A stretch of 64,000 nt of DNA. Source: Macrostomum hystrix (lineage: Eukaryota > Platyhelminthes > Macrostomidae). The translations under genes were made by a program, and so were the position numbers. Of the stretch, positions 31,681 through 41,819 are shown piece by piece (the stretch's first letter is position 1; each line of letters opens with the position of its first letter). Location: assembly GCA_950097015.1 (NCBI GenBank), contig CATNEN010000005.1, forward strand, positions 5,633,501-5,697,500, written 5' to 3'. The notes under the pieces are model-generated. The model had not been told where the DNA came from. It ran no database searches and was given only the letters and a program-made list of their open reading frames with translations.

Positions 31681-32283
31681 CTAAAAGGCAGGCTTCCGCC
31701 TGAGCGAGAAAGGGATGGATTGGCTGTAGATTATTAGATTTCGCGAGTCAAAATCGAGAATGGCGTGATGGTGAACCAACCAGGAGGCGCCTAGCAGGGG
31801 GGAGCAGTCGCCCTCGACCACAAGGAATAGAGTATCCAGTGCTTCGGCGCCAACCTGTAATTTGATCCTGACCTGCGCGAGTGCAACAATTGGTGTGCCA
31901 TTGTACGTAATTAGTGAAAATTGAGGGGGTTCGAATGGGAACTGTCGGATGATGGATGACATCGAGCCCGGAAGCACATTCACCATTGACCCAGTGTCGA
32001 TCAGGAGGTCAAGGGGTGCTCCGTCCAACTCCAAGGCGACCCACACCTCACTGAGCTTCTCAGAGCGGTTGGGGCGGGTGCGCACTCGGGTGGGGACTCG
32101 GCCGAGTGAATTCACTCGGGCTTTGATGGGGGAGGCATCAACGGGGGGGCCTCGATCGCCCGAGCTGCCTGAGGCGCCTCCGGATAATCGGGCTGCCTCC
32201 AGTCGGCGGCCCCACTCCCGTTTCCCGCGGCATAGTTCCCACGGTACTTCTTCCGCGGCCCCATTGCTACCCTGGGGTACCAC
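31681..32283 (-). CDS. Retroviral-type aspartic protease of the gag-protease element
   Basis: The 200-residue open frame overlaps the end of gag in the -1 frame. The protease core has VWVALELDGAPLDLLIDTGS (catalytic DTG), then VNVLPGS, QFSLITYNG and a C-terminal PLLGASWLVHHHAILDF corresponding to the ILG-x-D/S-hh loop. It ends RRKPAF with no continuation into reverse transcriptase. It is probably made only by frameshifting at 32,220-32,226, since the frame has no clear own start. It appears intact. Confidence 0.75.
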   Translation of the reverse strand: MVPQGSNGAAEEVPWELCRGKREWGRRLEAARLSGGASGSSGDRGPPVDASPIKARVNSLGRVPTRVRTRPNRSEKLSEVWVALELDGAPLDLLIDTGSMVNVLPGSMSSIIRQFPFEPPQFSLITYNGTPIVALAQVRIKLQVGAEALDTLFLVVEGDCSPLLGASWLVHHHAILDFDSRNLIIYSQSIPFSLRRKPAF

Positions 32284-33185
32284 TGGTGCCCGGACAGGTG
32301 CGGATGAGGTGGGCGGGCCGGGGTTGGTTGTGATTCGCGCAGCTGCCGCGTGACTTCCGCGAGCTGCTGGGAAACTTTGGCCAGTTCCTGGGCCAAGTGC
32401 TGCTGCTCACGGCGGACGGCTTGAATCTCGCCGGGGGGTTCTTGCTCCTCGGCTAGCCCGGCCCTGACCTGGCGCACTCGGCGACGGGGGTCGCGCTCAG
32501 CGGCCATCTCGAATGCCTGGGTGGCGGCGCGCAGCTCAGCGGCAGCCGCCTCTACCGTGGCGAATTCTATCCGCATCATGGGCGCCAACACCTCCGGGGG
32601 GGCCGTGATACCTTCTAGGAAGGAGGCCAGGAGGGCTTGTTCAAAGGGTGGGCCGCGGCCATTGGGGTTGACCTGGGTGGCCACAGATCGCAGGCGGTCA
32701 GCGAACGAGGCGTATGACTCGCCTCTGTCCTGCTTAAGGTTGCGCCCGCTAAGGAGCCGGGCATAGGGTGTGCAGGCGCCGCTGAGGGCCTCGGTCAGGT
32801 CTTGCACAAACCGCGGGTAGGTCACTCGGCGCGGTAGGCTCATGGCCTGGGTCAAGGGTTCGCCCCCTAAGTGAGCCAGGAGGGTGAGGATTTTCTCCTC
32901 CTCCGTCTCAAGACCCTCGGCCTCGACCTTCAAATTAAACCTGCGCAGCCAGCGGGGAAAAGAGTCCTTCGCCGACTCGAACGGTTCTAAAGCAATTTTT
33001 ACTCGGTGGGTCCTAGCCCGTCGCGGCTCTAAACGCTCCATCAGGGAGGCTAAGCGCTCCACTGGGTCTGCCGGCTGGGCTGCCGCAGTTGCTGGGGGTT
33101 CGGCTCGCGCTGCCGCTGCAGCGCGGCCTCTCGGTGGGCGGGCACTGCCAACAACCTCCACCACCTCATCCTCCTGGTCAGACAT
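32112..33185 (-). CDS. gag: Gag polyprotein of a minus-strand retroelement
   Basis: The preferred start is the ATG at 33,185 (MSDQEDEVVEVVG), although the frame is open to 33,443. It gives 357 residues. An Ala/Arg-rich N-terminus is followed by a Retrotrans_gag domain (DSFPRWLRRFNLKVEAEGLE, ILTLLAHLGGEPLTQAMSLP, DRGESYASFADRLRSVATQV), a coiled-coil-like segment (VRREQQHLAQELAKVSQQLA) and a basic Gly-rich tail. No CCHC knuckle was seen. GGGAAAC near the 3' end is in phase for a -1 shift into the protease. No lesion was found. Confidence 0.78.
   Translation of the reverse strand: MSDQEDEVVEVVGSARPPRGRAAAAARAEPPATAAAQPADPVERLASLMERLEPRRARTHRVKIALEPFESAKDSFPRWLRRFNLKVEAEGLETEEEKILTLLAHLGGEPLTQAMSLPRRVTYPRFVQDLTEALSGACTPYARLLSGRNLKQDRGESYASFADRLRSVATQVNPNGRGPPFEQALLASFLEGITAPPEVLAPMMRIEFATVEAAAAELRAATQAFEMAAERDPRRRVRQVRAGLAEEQEPPGEIQAVRREQQHLAQELAKVSQQLAEVTRQLRESQPTPARPPHPHLSGHQWYPRVAMGPRKKYRGNYAAGNGSGAADWRQPDYPEAPQAARAIEAPPLMPPPSKPE
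32220..32226 (-). promoter_or_regulatory. Slippery heptamer GGGAAAC in the gag/protease overlap
   Basis: Read on the minus strand, the gag codons are x-x-G GGA AAC (Gly-Asn in the AAGNGSGA stretch). Slipping back one base gives GGG AAA (Gly-Lys in the CRGKREWG stretch), which is exactly the protease frame. The same heptamer in the same phase occurs at the gag/pol join of Gypsy 1. Confidence 0.7.
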
Positions 33186-33627
33186 GTTGGCCACAGAGGG
33201 AATGAGGATTTTGCGAGTTAAGAGGGGGTTTGTCGCTAAAGCAACACTGGGGATGAGAAAAAGTGGGCTAAGCGGGGTGCTGCACACGGCAGTGGCCGCG
33301 GAGAATAAGCAATTGAAAAACCCGGCCCTAGCGAACAAAGACTGCGATGCAGCGGCCGACAAAGCGATAAATGAAAAACTGATAGGAGAGAGAAAGGGCC
33401 CGGGGCCCTGGCTAGCTCTACTTCCAGCCTTGGCTTCCGACAACTGCTTGCGCGCACTCGAACTTGGGACATAGGAATCTAGGTTTTAACTTAGCACTCA
33501 TTCAGCAACCCTATAGCGGACTGTTACACTACAGGTACGGCGGGGCCAGTACTACTGCAAGCTTGCGCCTGCAGCAGCCTATCGCCCTACCTTGGAAAGT
33601 ACACGACTTCAATAAGTTACTCAAGAA

Positions 33628-34175
33628 GGCTAATCCCCGATTCGCTCAGAGGGCCCTTCCCGGGGGGGTGGCCGGGGGCTTCGCCTCTGCGATTTACAAG
33701 GCTGGGAAGTCCAGGTATTTTACATCTGGAGCCTCGCTTCGGCTTAGGAGTCCGTAGGGCAAAAACCCGGTAACTGCGTTTAGACTACCCTTCAGAGAGC
33801 TTCTTAGAAAAGGTCGTGCCGACCGATTTCTAGCCCATCCCCAAGGTCGGCAGTTTCAGGGCGCCGGCACGGGCGTCCTTAGACTCCCTCAGGGTCCCGA
33901 CCCTTAACTATTCCGCCCCTAAGTTAGGCTTAGTCAAAGTTACGTGGCACCTTCAGAATCAGGAACATGAAAAACGGGCCTTGCGTGATGCCCAAGGAAA
34001 GGCTAACCCCCGATTCGCTCAGAGGGCCCTTCCTGGGGGGTGGCCAGGGGCTTCGCCTCTGCGATTTACAAGGCTGGGAAGTCCAGGTATTTCTCCTCTG
34101 GAGCCTCGCTTCGGCTTAGGGGTCCGTGGCTTAGAGCCCGGTTACTCCGTTTAGATTACCCTCGCCTAGAACAAT
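33628..34175. repeat. Tandem duplication, period about 372 bp
   Basis: The segments 33,628-33,798 and 34,001-34,172 are near-identical: each has ccgattcgctcagagggccc, ggcttcgcctctgcgattta, aaggctgggaagtccaggt and tcgcttcggcttagg. They lie upstream (minus strand) of gag and could be part of its leader. Confidence 0.75.
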
Positions 34176-34554
34176 CACGCAGGAAAACCCCGCAGACAGT
34201 CCCCGACTCCTGCAGTAGCCACATAACCCGAAGACACTCTAGCATGAAGTCCACTCACACAGCCTACTCATAGTAGAAAGTCACTAATCAGAATTTTTAG
34301 AAACTCTAACAAAGCCTTACATTAAAGTCCGAATCAAATTGAAACTGTTCAAAGAAAATTAATTGACAGTTACTCGGAACTGAAGTCCAGTCTCCAGAGA
34401 TAAGATTCCGGCATACGGATAATGAAATCTAGAAGGAGCCCTTACGGCTAGCTACTACAGAAATCTGCAGCGCTAAACTAACAATTGAAATTCAAGTTCG
34501 TTTCGCACCCTTTCTAGATCCCACCTCGATGCCACCATTGAAATAGCTGCGGGT

Positions 34555-36849
34555 TTGCAATCCGATGATCTGTCCTCGTGAAGGAAAGGAGTGTGGGAAT
34601 GGCGATAGAGTCGGAAGTCATACCGCAAAGGTTCGCGAGTTGCCGCGGAAAGAGGGATGAAGGGAGAGATGAAGGGAGAGACAGTGGATGCAAGGAGTGG
34701 TCCTCTCGGCCTCAGGCTGGCCAGTCCCACTCAACCCATAGGCCACAGACATGACTGCCGTGCCTACCCCAAGCAGTGCTCGAAACCGGCTAAAAGTCTA
34801 AATAGATGTCGGACTACCCGCAAGCGGATAGGACAGGGCTAGGTAGCCTACTGTCATCAGTAGCATGTTCGTAACTGACTCCTAAACTTGGTAGCAGTGG
34901 TCGACTCGGCCTAGGCTCTTGTCTTAGAAATGCGGAAAGGCTATCGGCAAAGCGGAAAATGATCTAGGGTAGCGCCACCACCCAATGCGCCTACGTTGCC
35001 ACCGCAGACATTTGGGAACTTGGGTCCCCGGAGCTCGCGGCTCCTAGTTTGTCACACAGATCTTAGACAAGCCGAAAAAAATAGAGCCTTCTGTAACTTC
35101 CGTTTTAGACTAGGGTGAAGACCCCAGAATGGATCGAGACACGCCTCACCAGGGGATTCCTGAATTTGCGCTACAGTGGTCTAGAAAGGTGGTACTCCGA
35201 ACCCGAAAGAGAAATCCATAGCCAGAATCCTACTCATGAAACATCAGACACATTCGGTACATTAGACTGCAGCCTACACATTAGATAACTAGCAATCCGG
35301 TCTGTGTGAGTTGAGGAAAACAGAGGCAGGAGAGGTTAAGCTGAACACTGGCTGAGTGATTATGCGAGCGTAAGATTAAAAGATCATCACCCCCCACTTC
35401 CCTGGCGGTGGAAGCGAGAGGGGGAACGGAAGGGAAACTCAATTGGCAGGGGAGCTTGACACGCATTCCCAGTTCCGCCAGGAAACGAGGAAAACCCGCC
35501 AGGGAATTCCCCACCCCTGGGCAGAAAGACAACACGTGCTACACTCCGCATTTTACTTGCAAATCCCTAGCTCCTTATTACTTTCATGCGCGCTCACAGT
35601 TATCCTCCTGCCGCAGCTTTCAGCTAGGCATCACCAGAGCCCATCCCCCTAATAAGTTAGCCACTCATGATCGAGGGCTGCCTAACGATAAAATAAAGAG
35701 AAAAGAATAGCATGATAAAAGGAATTAAGTTGTTATTAAATTGGCCTAATTATTAAAGATGGCAGTCGATTAATGAATGGTTTATTAGGCTACGACAATC
35801 CCGGCCCTTGCCCTTATTTCCCACTAGCTAAATAATAAATCCCTTAGGGATAGCAATAAAAGTCCGCTGCGCGGGTTACTTATCTGAATGCGCTGGTTGA
35901 CAGGCTGCAGGCCGTCGATCTCGCGGGGGAATGCAAATGAACGGGAGAAAAGGTGAGGAATTGCTGAGTACAGTTGGCAAGGGGCCAGACTGCAGGGAGC
36001 TCAAGGCTCAATTTGGAGCGCACCTAAAGAGGTGGCTTGCGCTTAAGGGCACTAGCAGGTAGTTGCCTGCTGCTATGATCTGGAGCCTTAGGCTCAGGGA
36101 CTAGGTGCTAGCCTAGAAGGGGGAGAGTCCACGGACCGAGTTCCGGGACCGGACAAGGGAAAAGGGTTGTAGGGGCGGGAGGAAGGTGCAAGGTTCGGGA
36201 AGCTTTTTTTCCTAGGGGCAGCGCAGCGCGCTTCCTTAAATAGTCCTGCAGCTCCGCCAACCTCGCATTCATCAAAATAACCCACATGCTCGCCAGCCTG
36301 TCAGCGAGGAATCGGGTCGGCATTATGCCACCCCAATTGCCCACTGAAGCGGCGGCGAGAATCGCCAGATGCCCCACTAGGAGCGTCTGCCGGCAGTCGG
36401 CCAATGATTGTGATCCCGCCGGGATATGGGAAGCGCAGGCGCCGACCTGCCTATAGTGTCGTTACATGTATCTAAAGGGGGAAAGGTCATAATCGAGCTT
36501 CGGCTCGGGTTACAGTAAAGAAGAGGGACATGAAGAATTAAAGCTCACTCTAAACGCATGAGTGATCCCGACAATCTGATTGCGGTTTGGAGGGGAATTA
36601 TAACCTAAACTAGTCCATACAGTATTTCTATGGCCGCGATCAGTCACTCCTACAGGGGACTAGACAGATCCGAGACAAAGGGAATCGGCGGCTACTTAAT
36701 TCACCTCCGCCCAGTGTCTGGCCCTAAGATTAATGATGGTGTTCTGCGGCCAGCTGCTATGTGGGTCGCGATTATTGACTTGCTAAAAATTGGAAAAATT
36801 AGGCTGGCTCACAACCCCACTCGATTCCGAAGTACACTCCACATCATAC
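34555..36849 (+). repeat. Repeat C, copy 2 (longest uninterrupted copy)
   Basis: It matches both parts of copy 1 in order and without the DNA transposon, so it serves as the empty-site reference for 15,941-22,019. It includes ACTTGGTAGCAGTGGTCG at about 34,888 and the TATA-less stretch before it. It is about 2.3 kb, with no coding sequence recognised. Confidence 0.75.
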
Positions 36850-38140
36850 GCGCTATTGCTCTCATACGCGCTTACAATTGCCTTCCCGCCGCAGCTTTCA
36901 GCTCGGCTGTGCCAGAGCCCATTCCCCTAATAGATTAGCCGCTCATGGTAGAGGGCTGTCTAAGGTTAAAATAAAGGTGAAAAGGAGACATAATGAAAGA
37001 AATTAAATCGTTATAAAGTTAAGCCCGATAAGTTAAAAGTGCTTAGATTGGATAGTTTATTAGGCGAAACAATCTCTAGCTTCCCTCCCACTAAAATGCC
37101 GCCTAACTAATAGAAAGCCCCTTAGGAGCAATAATTGCAAACCGCTGCGCGGATTACTTATCTGGAGTCGCTTCGGCCGCGTGCTGCAATCCCGTTGTTC
37201 TCGGGGAAGAGGATGGGGTAAGATAGCAAAAGCCGGGAAGGGAAAGATGCTGCGAGTCGGCAAGGGGGCCAACACGCTTGGAGCTCAAGGCTCAATTTAG
37301 CAGCTCACCTAAAGAGGTGGCTCGCGCTCAGGGGGAATGGGGACAGGCAATGGGCCTGCGCTAGCTGTGGAGCTATGAGCTCTAGGGTCTATGCCCTAAA
37401 TGGGTCTGGGGGATAAGTCCTGGGTCCGGTGGGAGTCCGGCCCGGCAAAAGTAAATCCGGCAGGGGAGAAGGGGAAGAGCCGGTGGGAGAAAAGAGGTCC
37501 GGGTCCAAGAGGGAGCAGCGCCGCGCGCTTGCTTAAATAGGCTTTGCAGCACGCCAACCCCGACATCCATCAAAGCAACCCACATTCGCGCCAGCCTGTC
37601 ATCGAGGAATTGAAGCGGCGATTGCCGCCCCAATTGCCCAATGAACCGGCGGCGGGAAACGACAGATGTTCTGCGCGAACAGCCGTCGGCAGTCAGCCAG
37701 CGATTGTTACTCCGCCGGGACAATGGAAGCGCAGGCGCCAACCTGCCTACAGTGGTATTTGCATGTATCTAAAGGAAGGAGGTCATAAAGTGGAGCTGGG
37801 CTCGAATACTGTAAAGAAGCGGGGACATGAAGAATTTTACGATCACTCATAACGCGTGAGTGAGCCCCTATATCTGATCGCGGTTTGGAGGGGAAATATG
37901 ACCTAACTAGTTCATACAGTAACATTATGGCCGCGATCAGTCATTCCTACGGGGAGTCTAGACAACTCCGGAGAGAGAGGATTCGACAGCTACTTGCCGC
38001 CTCAAACCCGGCCCTAAGATTAATGATCTTGTTTTGTGGCCAGCTGCTATGTGGGTCGCAATTATTAGTTACTTAAAAATTCGAAAAATTATGCTGGCTC
38101 ACATTCCCACTCGATTCCCGCAGCACACTCCACATCACGT
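36850..38140 (+). repeat. Repeat C, copy 3 (left-truncated)
   Basis: It begins at ctattgctctcatacgcgct, equivalent to position 15,387 in copy 1, and runs to cacactccacatca. It directly follows copy 2 head to tail. The two differ at many positions, so this is not a very recent duplication. Confidence 0.75.
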
Positions 38141-38898
38141 GCACCAATCAAATTTGCAATGCGCTTTTTTATTAGTTATTTAGTTTTTTGTCTACGTTTA
38201 ACTAGTAATTACAGACTGCAGTCTTTTAGAGTTGGTGAGGGAACTGAAATTGAAGCCAAGCTGATTATGCTTGTGACTGATTAAAGCCTACGGCTGTTGT
38301 TCAACTGCTGGGCTGTTGTTTCGGGTCATAGTCACATAGAGGCTCTACCCGCACACCCGTAAAGCAGGTTGTTGTCGCCTGTAAACCCTCTTCGGAACTT
38401 AATCTCGTGGGCTTTGTCCACAGAAAAGTTAATGCATAGATTCAATCAAACAGTACATTTAGAAAATTAGCTGTTAATAGTTGGTCGCATCAAAAAGGAT
38501 GTCCAGGAAAGGGTTTTGCTTGTACGTTAGGTTCCCTTGTAGCACATTTTGGCACTTGGAAATAAGGCCAGGTCCATGCATAAGCACTTTTTAATATCAT
38601 GATATATTGTGATAAACTGGCGCGGAAGCCTAACGCAAGTGAGCATCATGGTAACACTTCCGAATGCATTTGCAAGATAGGCAAATGGAATATTTAAACA
38701 TTTCTTGCAAAGAAATTTATTTCTGTATTTTTAGCGTATACTTATTTCCGAAAACTGCACAATATGTTGTTAATATACATTCCGATGATAGAAACTTTAT
38801 TTGACACTACAAAAAATCAGCTTCTAAATAAATTATAAATTAAGCTATATATACATGTAGCTAGATAGCTATTTGTAGTCTTTAGTACATGTTGATGT
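38141..38898. other. No gene seen between repeat C and the right inverted repeat
   Basis: A/T-rich sequence with no coding signs or clear repeats. It is the unique right interior of the MULE-type unit. Confidence 0.5.
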
Positions 38899-39089
38899 TG
38901 ATGAATAAAAGTATAATTCAGTTAGTTTTCATTCCGCATTTTACTTTTTTTATTTTCGCATTCCGCGTTTTACTTTAATGTGCGGAATCCGCACTTCGTT
39001 CCGCAGTTTACCATTCCGCTGCGGATTCCGCGTTTTACCGTACTATTCCATTCCGATTCCGTTGCGGATTCCGCATTTTACCGGGTACC
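38899..39089 (-). repeat. Right 191-bp terminal inverted repeat of the MULE-type unit
   Basis: Exact inverted copy of 24,962-25,152. It ends CCGGGTACC and is followed at once by the target duplicate GATTAGTTA (39,090-39,098). Confidence 0.88.
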
Positions 39090-39214
39090 GATTAGTTAGC
39101 CCTACAACAACTTTGTTGGCATAATTAAGAGTTTAGTAAGAATTATAGAAAGAGCCCTAGGACAATTTTAAATATTAAAAAAATAACTCTGTAACAACTT
39201 TAGTGGCATTATTA

Positions 39215-39857
39215 GGGTAATGTATCATCAACCGAACAGTGTATCTTCAAAACCGAACAAGAATTTTGACTTCTTCCTTGGTCTTGTGCAAGACAGAAAC
39301 AAGCTATTGTGTTTCACAGAACAACTAATTTGAAAGTTGAAGAAATTATCTACAAGCTGAGGCATGATGTGCAATGAAGCATTAAGAGGAAAGAAAGATA
39401 TTGATGTTTCAGTAGAATTTTTTATTGCAAAAGCATACTTTTTAACAACATTTTTTCAGTATGTACTTTAGACTAAGATTGTATGTGGTTGCTTGCCAAT
39501 TAAATGACCATAAATGTAGTTATTTATAGAGCATGAAAAATGCTTTCAAATGACATAATTCATGATAGTTAACTCCTTAAAATAAGATTAAACCACTCAC
39601 TCAAATTTTAAAACCAAACATCAAATTCTCTGTTTGGTTTGAAGATACATGAAAATCATTGTTCGGTTTTAGAAAAAAAGCAGGAATAACTTTTTTTCTA
39701 TTTGATAAAATAGCAAAAGCAGATACTTTTTAGAAAGATGTAACTGTTTTCTATAACTTGGCTTTTGATTTATCATCATATCTTAAATAGAAAATCTGTA
39801 GCTTAGGTTTGAAGTTAAAAAAATACACATTCTTGTTTGGTTGATGATACATTACCC
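39215..39857. mobile_element. Tc1/mariner-like MITE, complete copy
   Basis: The ends are GGGTAATGTATCATCAACCG and its inverse (GGGTAATGTATCATCAACCA reading inward from the right), each bordered by TA (39,213-39,214 and 39,858-39,859). Secondary inverted words (gaacagtgtatcttcaaaac / gttttgaagatac-like) lie inside. No transposase is present. A second copy begins at 4963. Confidence 0.82.
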
Positions 39858-39859
39858 TA

Positions 39860-40688
39860 GGATTAATAGTTTATTAAGAAGTTAGGCCTACAACAAGAAT
39901 GTCAATCTTTCTGTTATGCTGCTTAGTTTACATAAATTGATATCAGTAAAATTAGTATGTCTAGTAATATTATTCACAGTACATATAATATTAATGACAA
40001 CATTGTCATAAAGATTTTAACATAAAATAAAATAACAAGATATATTGAAATCATCATATTCATCATATTGGTTATACAAGACTTTCAGTTCTCCATAGAG
40101 ACAGGGTGATCCATAGTGATATATGGGCCATAGACAGAAAATATGCATACAGTTTTCAGCAATAAAACCTGAACTTACAATTCAACACTAGTAATGATGA
40201 GCAGAACCTCTCCTTTGTAGAAGATTGAGGGGCTAGAACTCCAATTATGCAAGTTTCATCAGTGGAATTCAATCAATCAATGCAATCAAGAGAAAACCAT
40301 GATCTTAAAATCAAGTGAACTAAAAATATTCTATTTGAGGACTATTATTCTTTATTTGTAAGCACATTCCTCTCTACAGTTTACACATAGTCAGATTCAG
40401 ATATATGAATTTTAATAATAATAAATTTGAACAGCCTGCGTCCCTTCCGCCAAAGTGTACATTGTTACTGATTAAGTTCAACTAACCCTCCTTAATATAC
40501 TCTCCTACATAAGTAGAAGACCACAGCATATTCCTGTAACGATGTTATTTTTATTTCGGCCTGTATAAATTCAGTTAAGGAATTTTGGTTATTTATTTTA
40601 TTTATTTGCTGTCTGTGTGTCGGCGTTATCTCGCAGATTTTTGTTACTTTATCTTTCGTAGAAAACTTTTTGAGAATTTATATATAAT
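39860..40688. other. No gene seen
   Basis: A/T-rich sequence. The first ~40 bp (gattaatagtttattaagaagttaggcctacaac) continue the LTR-like relic into which the MITE inserted. Nothing else is recognised. Confidence 0.5.
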
Positions 40689-41510
40689 TTGAAAATTGAA
40701 ATGTCATTTTTGGATTTCAGAGTGCGCGTGGAGCTGGGAGTAGTAAAAGTAGTAAATCTAATTGTCGAACTAAAGACATTTCAAATAGCTACCTTGAATT
40801 TCAGACCAAGGGGCCGGGACCCTAGCTCTGCTGCCGACAAGCCGGTGACTTATAAGGATATTGCTGATTCGTATCTTCGTCTTGTGTTACTTCTGGAAAA
40901 CTCGTCTGCACACGAACTCTAGCTCGTCACATTCCTCTCTCCACAAGTCAGAGGTATGCAATTCAATATAAGGGGGTGAGTGGGTTACCGGCTAATGTCG
41001 CTGCCTCACTTTCGTATGGTCGCTGCTTCGTTCTTCCCTCCAAGTCACGATTATTTCGGGGCTTAGTTGGAGGTTTGTGAAGTTGACTTGCGGAGATGCA
41101 CCTTAATCTGTGCAACCAAAGGTAATTTAAAATTGCTTAACCCTGCCTTCTGCATGCCTGCTTGTTTGTGTTTGTGTTTGTGCGTTGAGCCGGGTGTGAG
41201 GCGTTGTATGGGTGTGGGGCGGGTGTGCTCCAATGTGTACTCTCGTCCCTACCCTTCAGGCATCTAAGTCCTCCCCTGGTTTAGTCTGCTATGTGCGTGT
41301 GCGGGCCTGGGGTGAGAGGCACTCCGGCTGCCGCTCCCTTCCCCGCTTGGCTTGCTGCTGCGTGTGAGGTTCCTGTGTCCAGGGGTCCAGATGGCGCGAT
41401 GGGCGACTCCCGCCTAGTTCGCCGGCCTGGGGCATGCCGTTTCTGTGTTTGTGCGTCAAGTGCCCCAGGCCCCCCTGCAAATAAGTAAAGTGAAATTCAA
41501 TAAATAAATT
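40689..41510 (+). other. Unresolved, possibly transcribed segment
   Basis: An acceptor-like ttttggatttcag at about 40,708-40,720 is followed by short open frames (77 residues at 40,689-40,922, without recognisable motifs), a G/T-rich tract and caataaataaat near 41,499, which could be a polyadenylation signal. The G/C-rich part 41,150-41,480 looks like an untranslated region or LTR. No protein family is seen. Confidence 0.25.
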
Positions 41511-41819
41511 TTTATACCTTGCCTCTTCTCCTCTCCAACCAGTAAATACATATTTTTATTTGTAATAAATATCAGACCCCTCAATCTAGACTGACGACAT
41601 GCAACCATCCCCCAATACACTCCCGCAGTGGAAATCTGTTTAAACTTATTGATGGCATTTTTTATCTCCTTTGTGCAGTCTTGCCGATACATTGTACATT
41701 TAGTTGAAAACAGCTCAACAGTTGTCCAATTTTCTTCCACTATAGCATCCTTAAATTTCAGAATGAAAAAAAAAAATTATATCCTTCAAACTTCCAACAT
41801 TCACCACGGAACTGCAAAA

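Larger units (their letters stand above)
24962..39089. mobile_element. 14.1-kb Mutator-like (MULE-type) composite element
   Basis: The unit is bounded by perfect 191-bp inverted repeats (24,962-25,152 and 38,899-39,089) starting GGTACCCGG. Immediately outside, GATTAGTTA occurs on both sides (24,953-24,961 and 39,090-39,098), a perfect 9-bp target duplication. Long inverted repeats with 9-bp duplications are the mark of Mutator-like elements. Inside are a truncated Gypsy integrase, an accessory ORF, an LTR, a minus-strand gag-protease element and repeat C copies 2 and 3. No MULE transposase was found, so it would have to be moved in trans. Some inner elements may have entered after the unit inserted. 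Confidence 0.75.

Noticed and set aside
24962-39089. Maverick/Polinton element
   Set aside because: Size and inverted ends would fit, but no DNA polymerase B, packaging ATPase or capsid gene is present, and the duplication is 9 bp rather than 6 bp.
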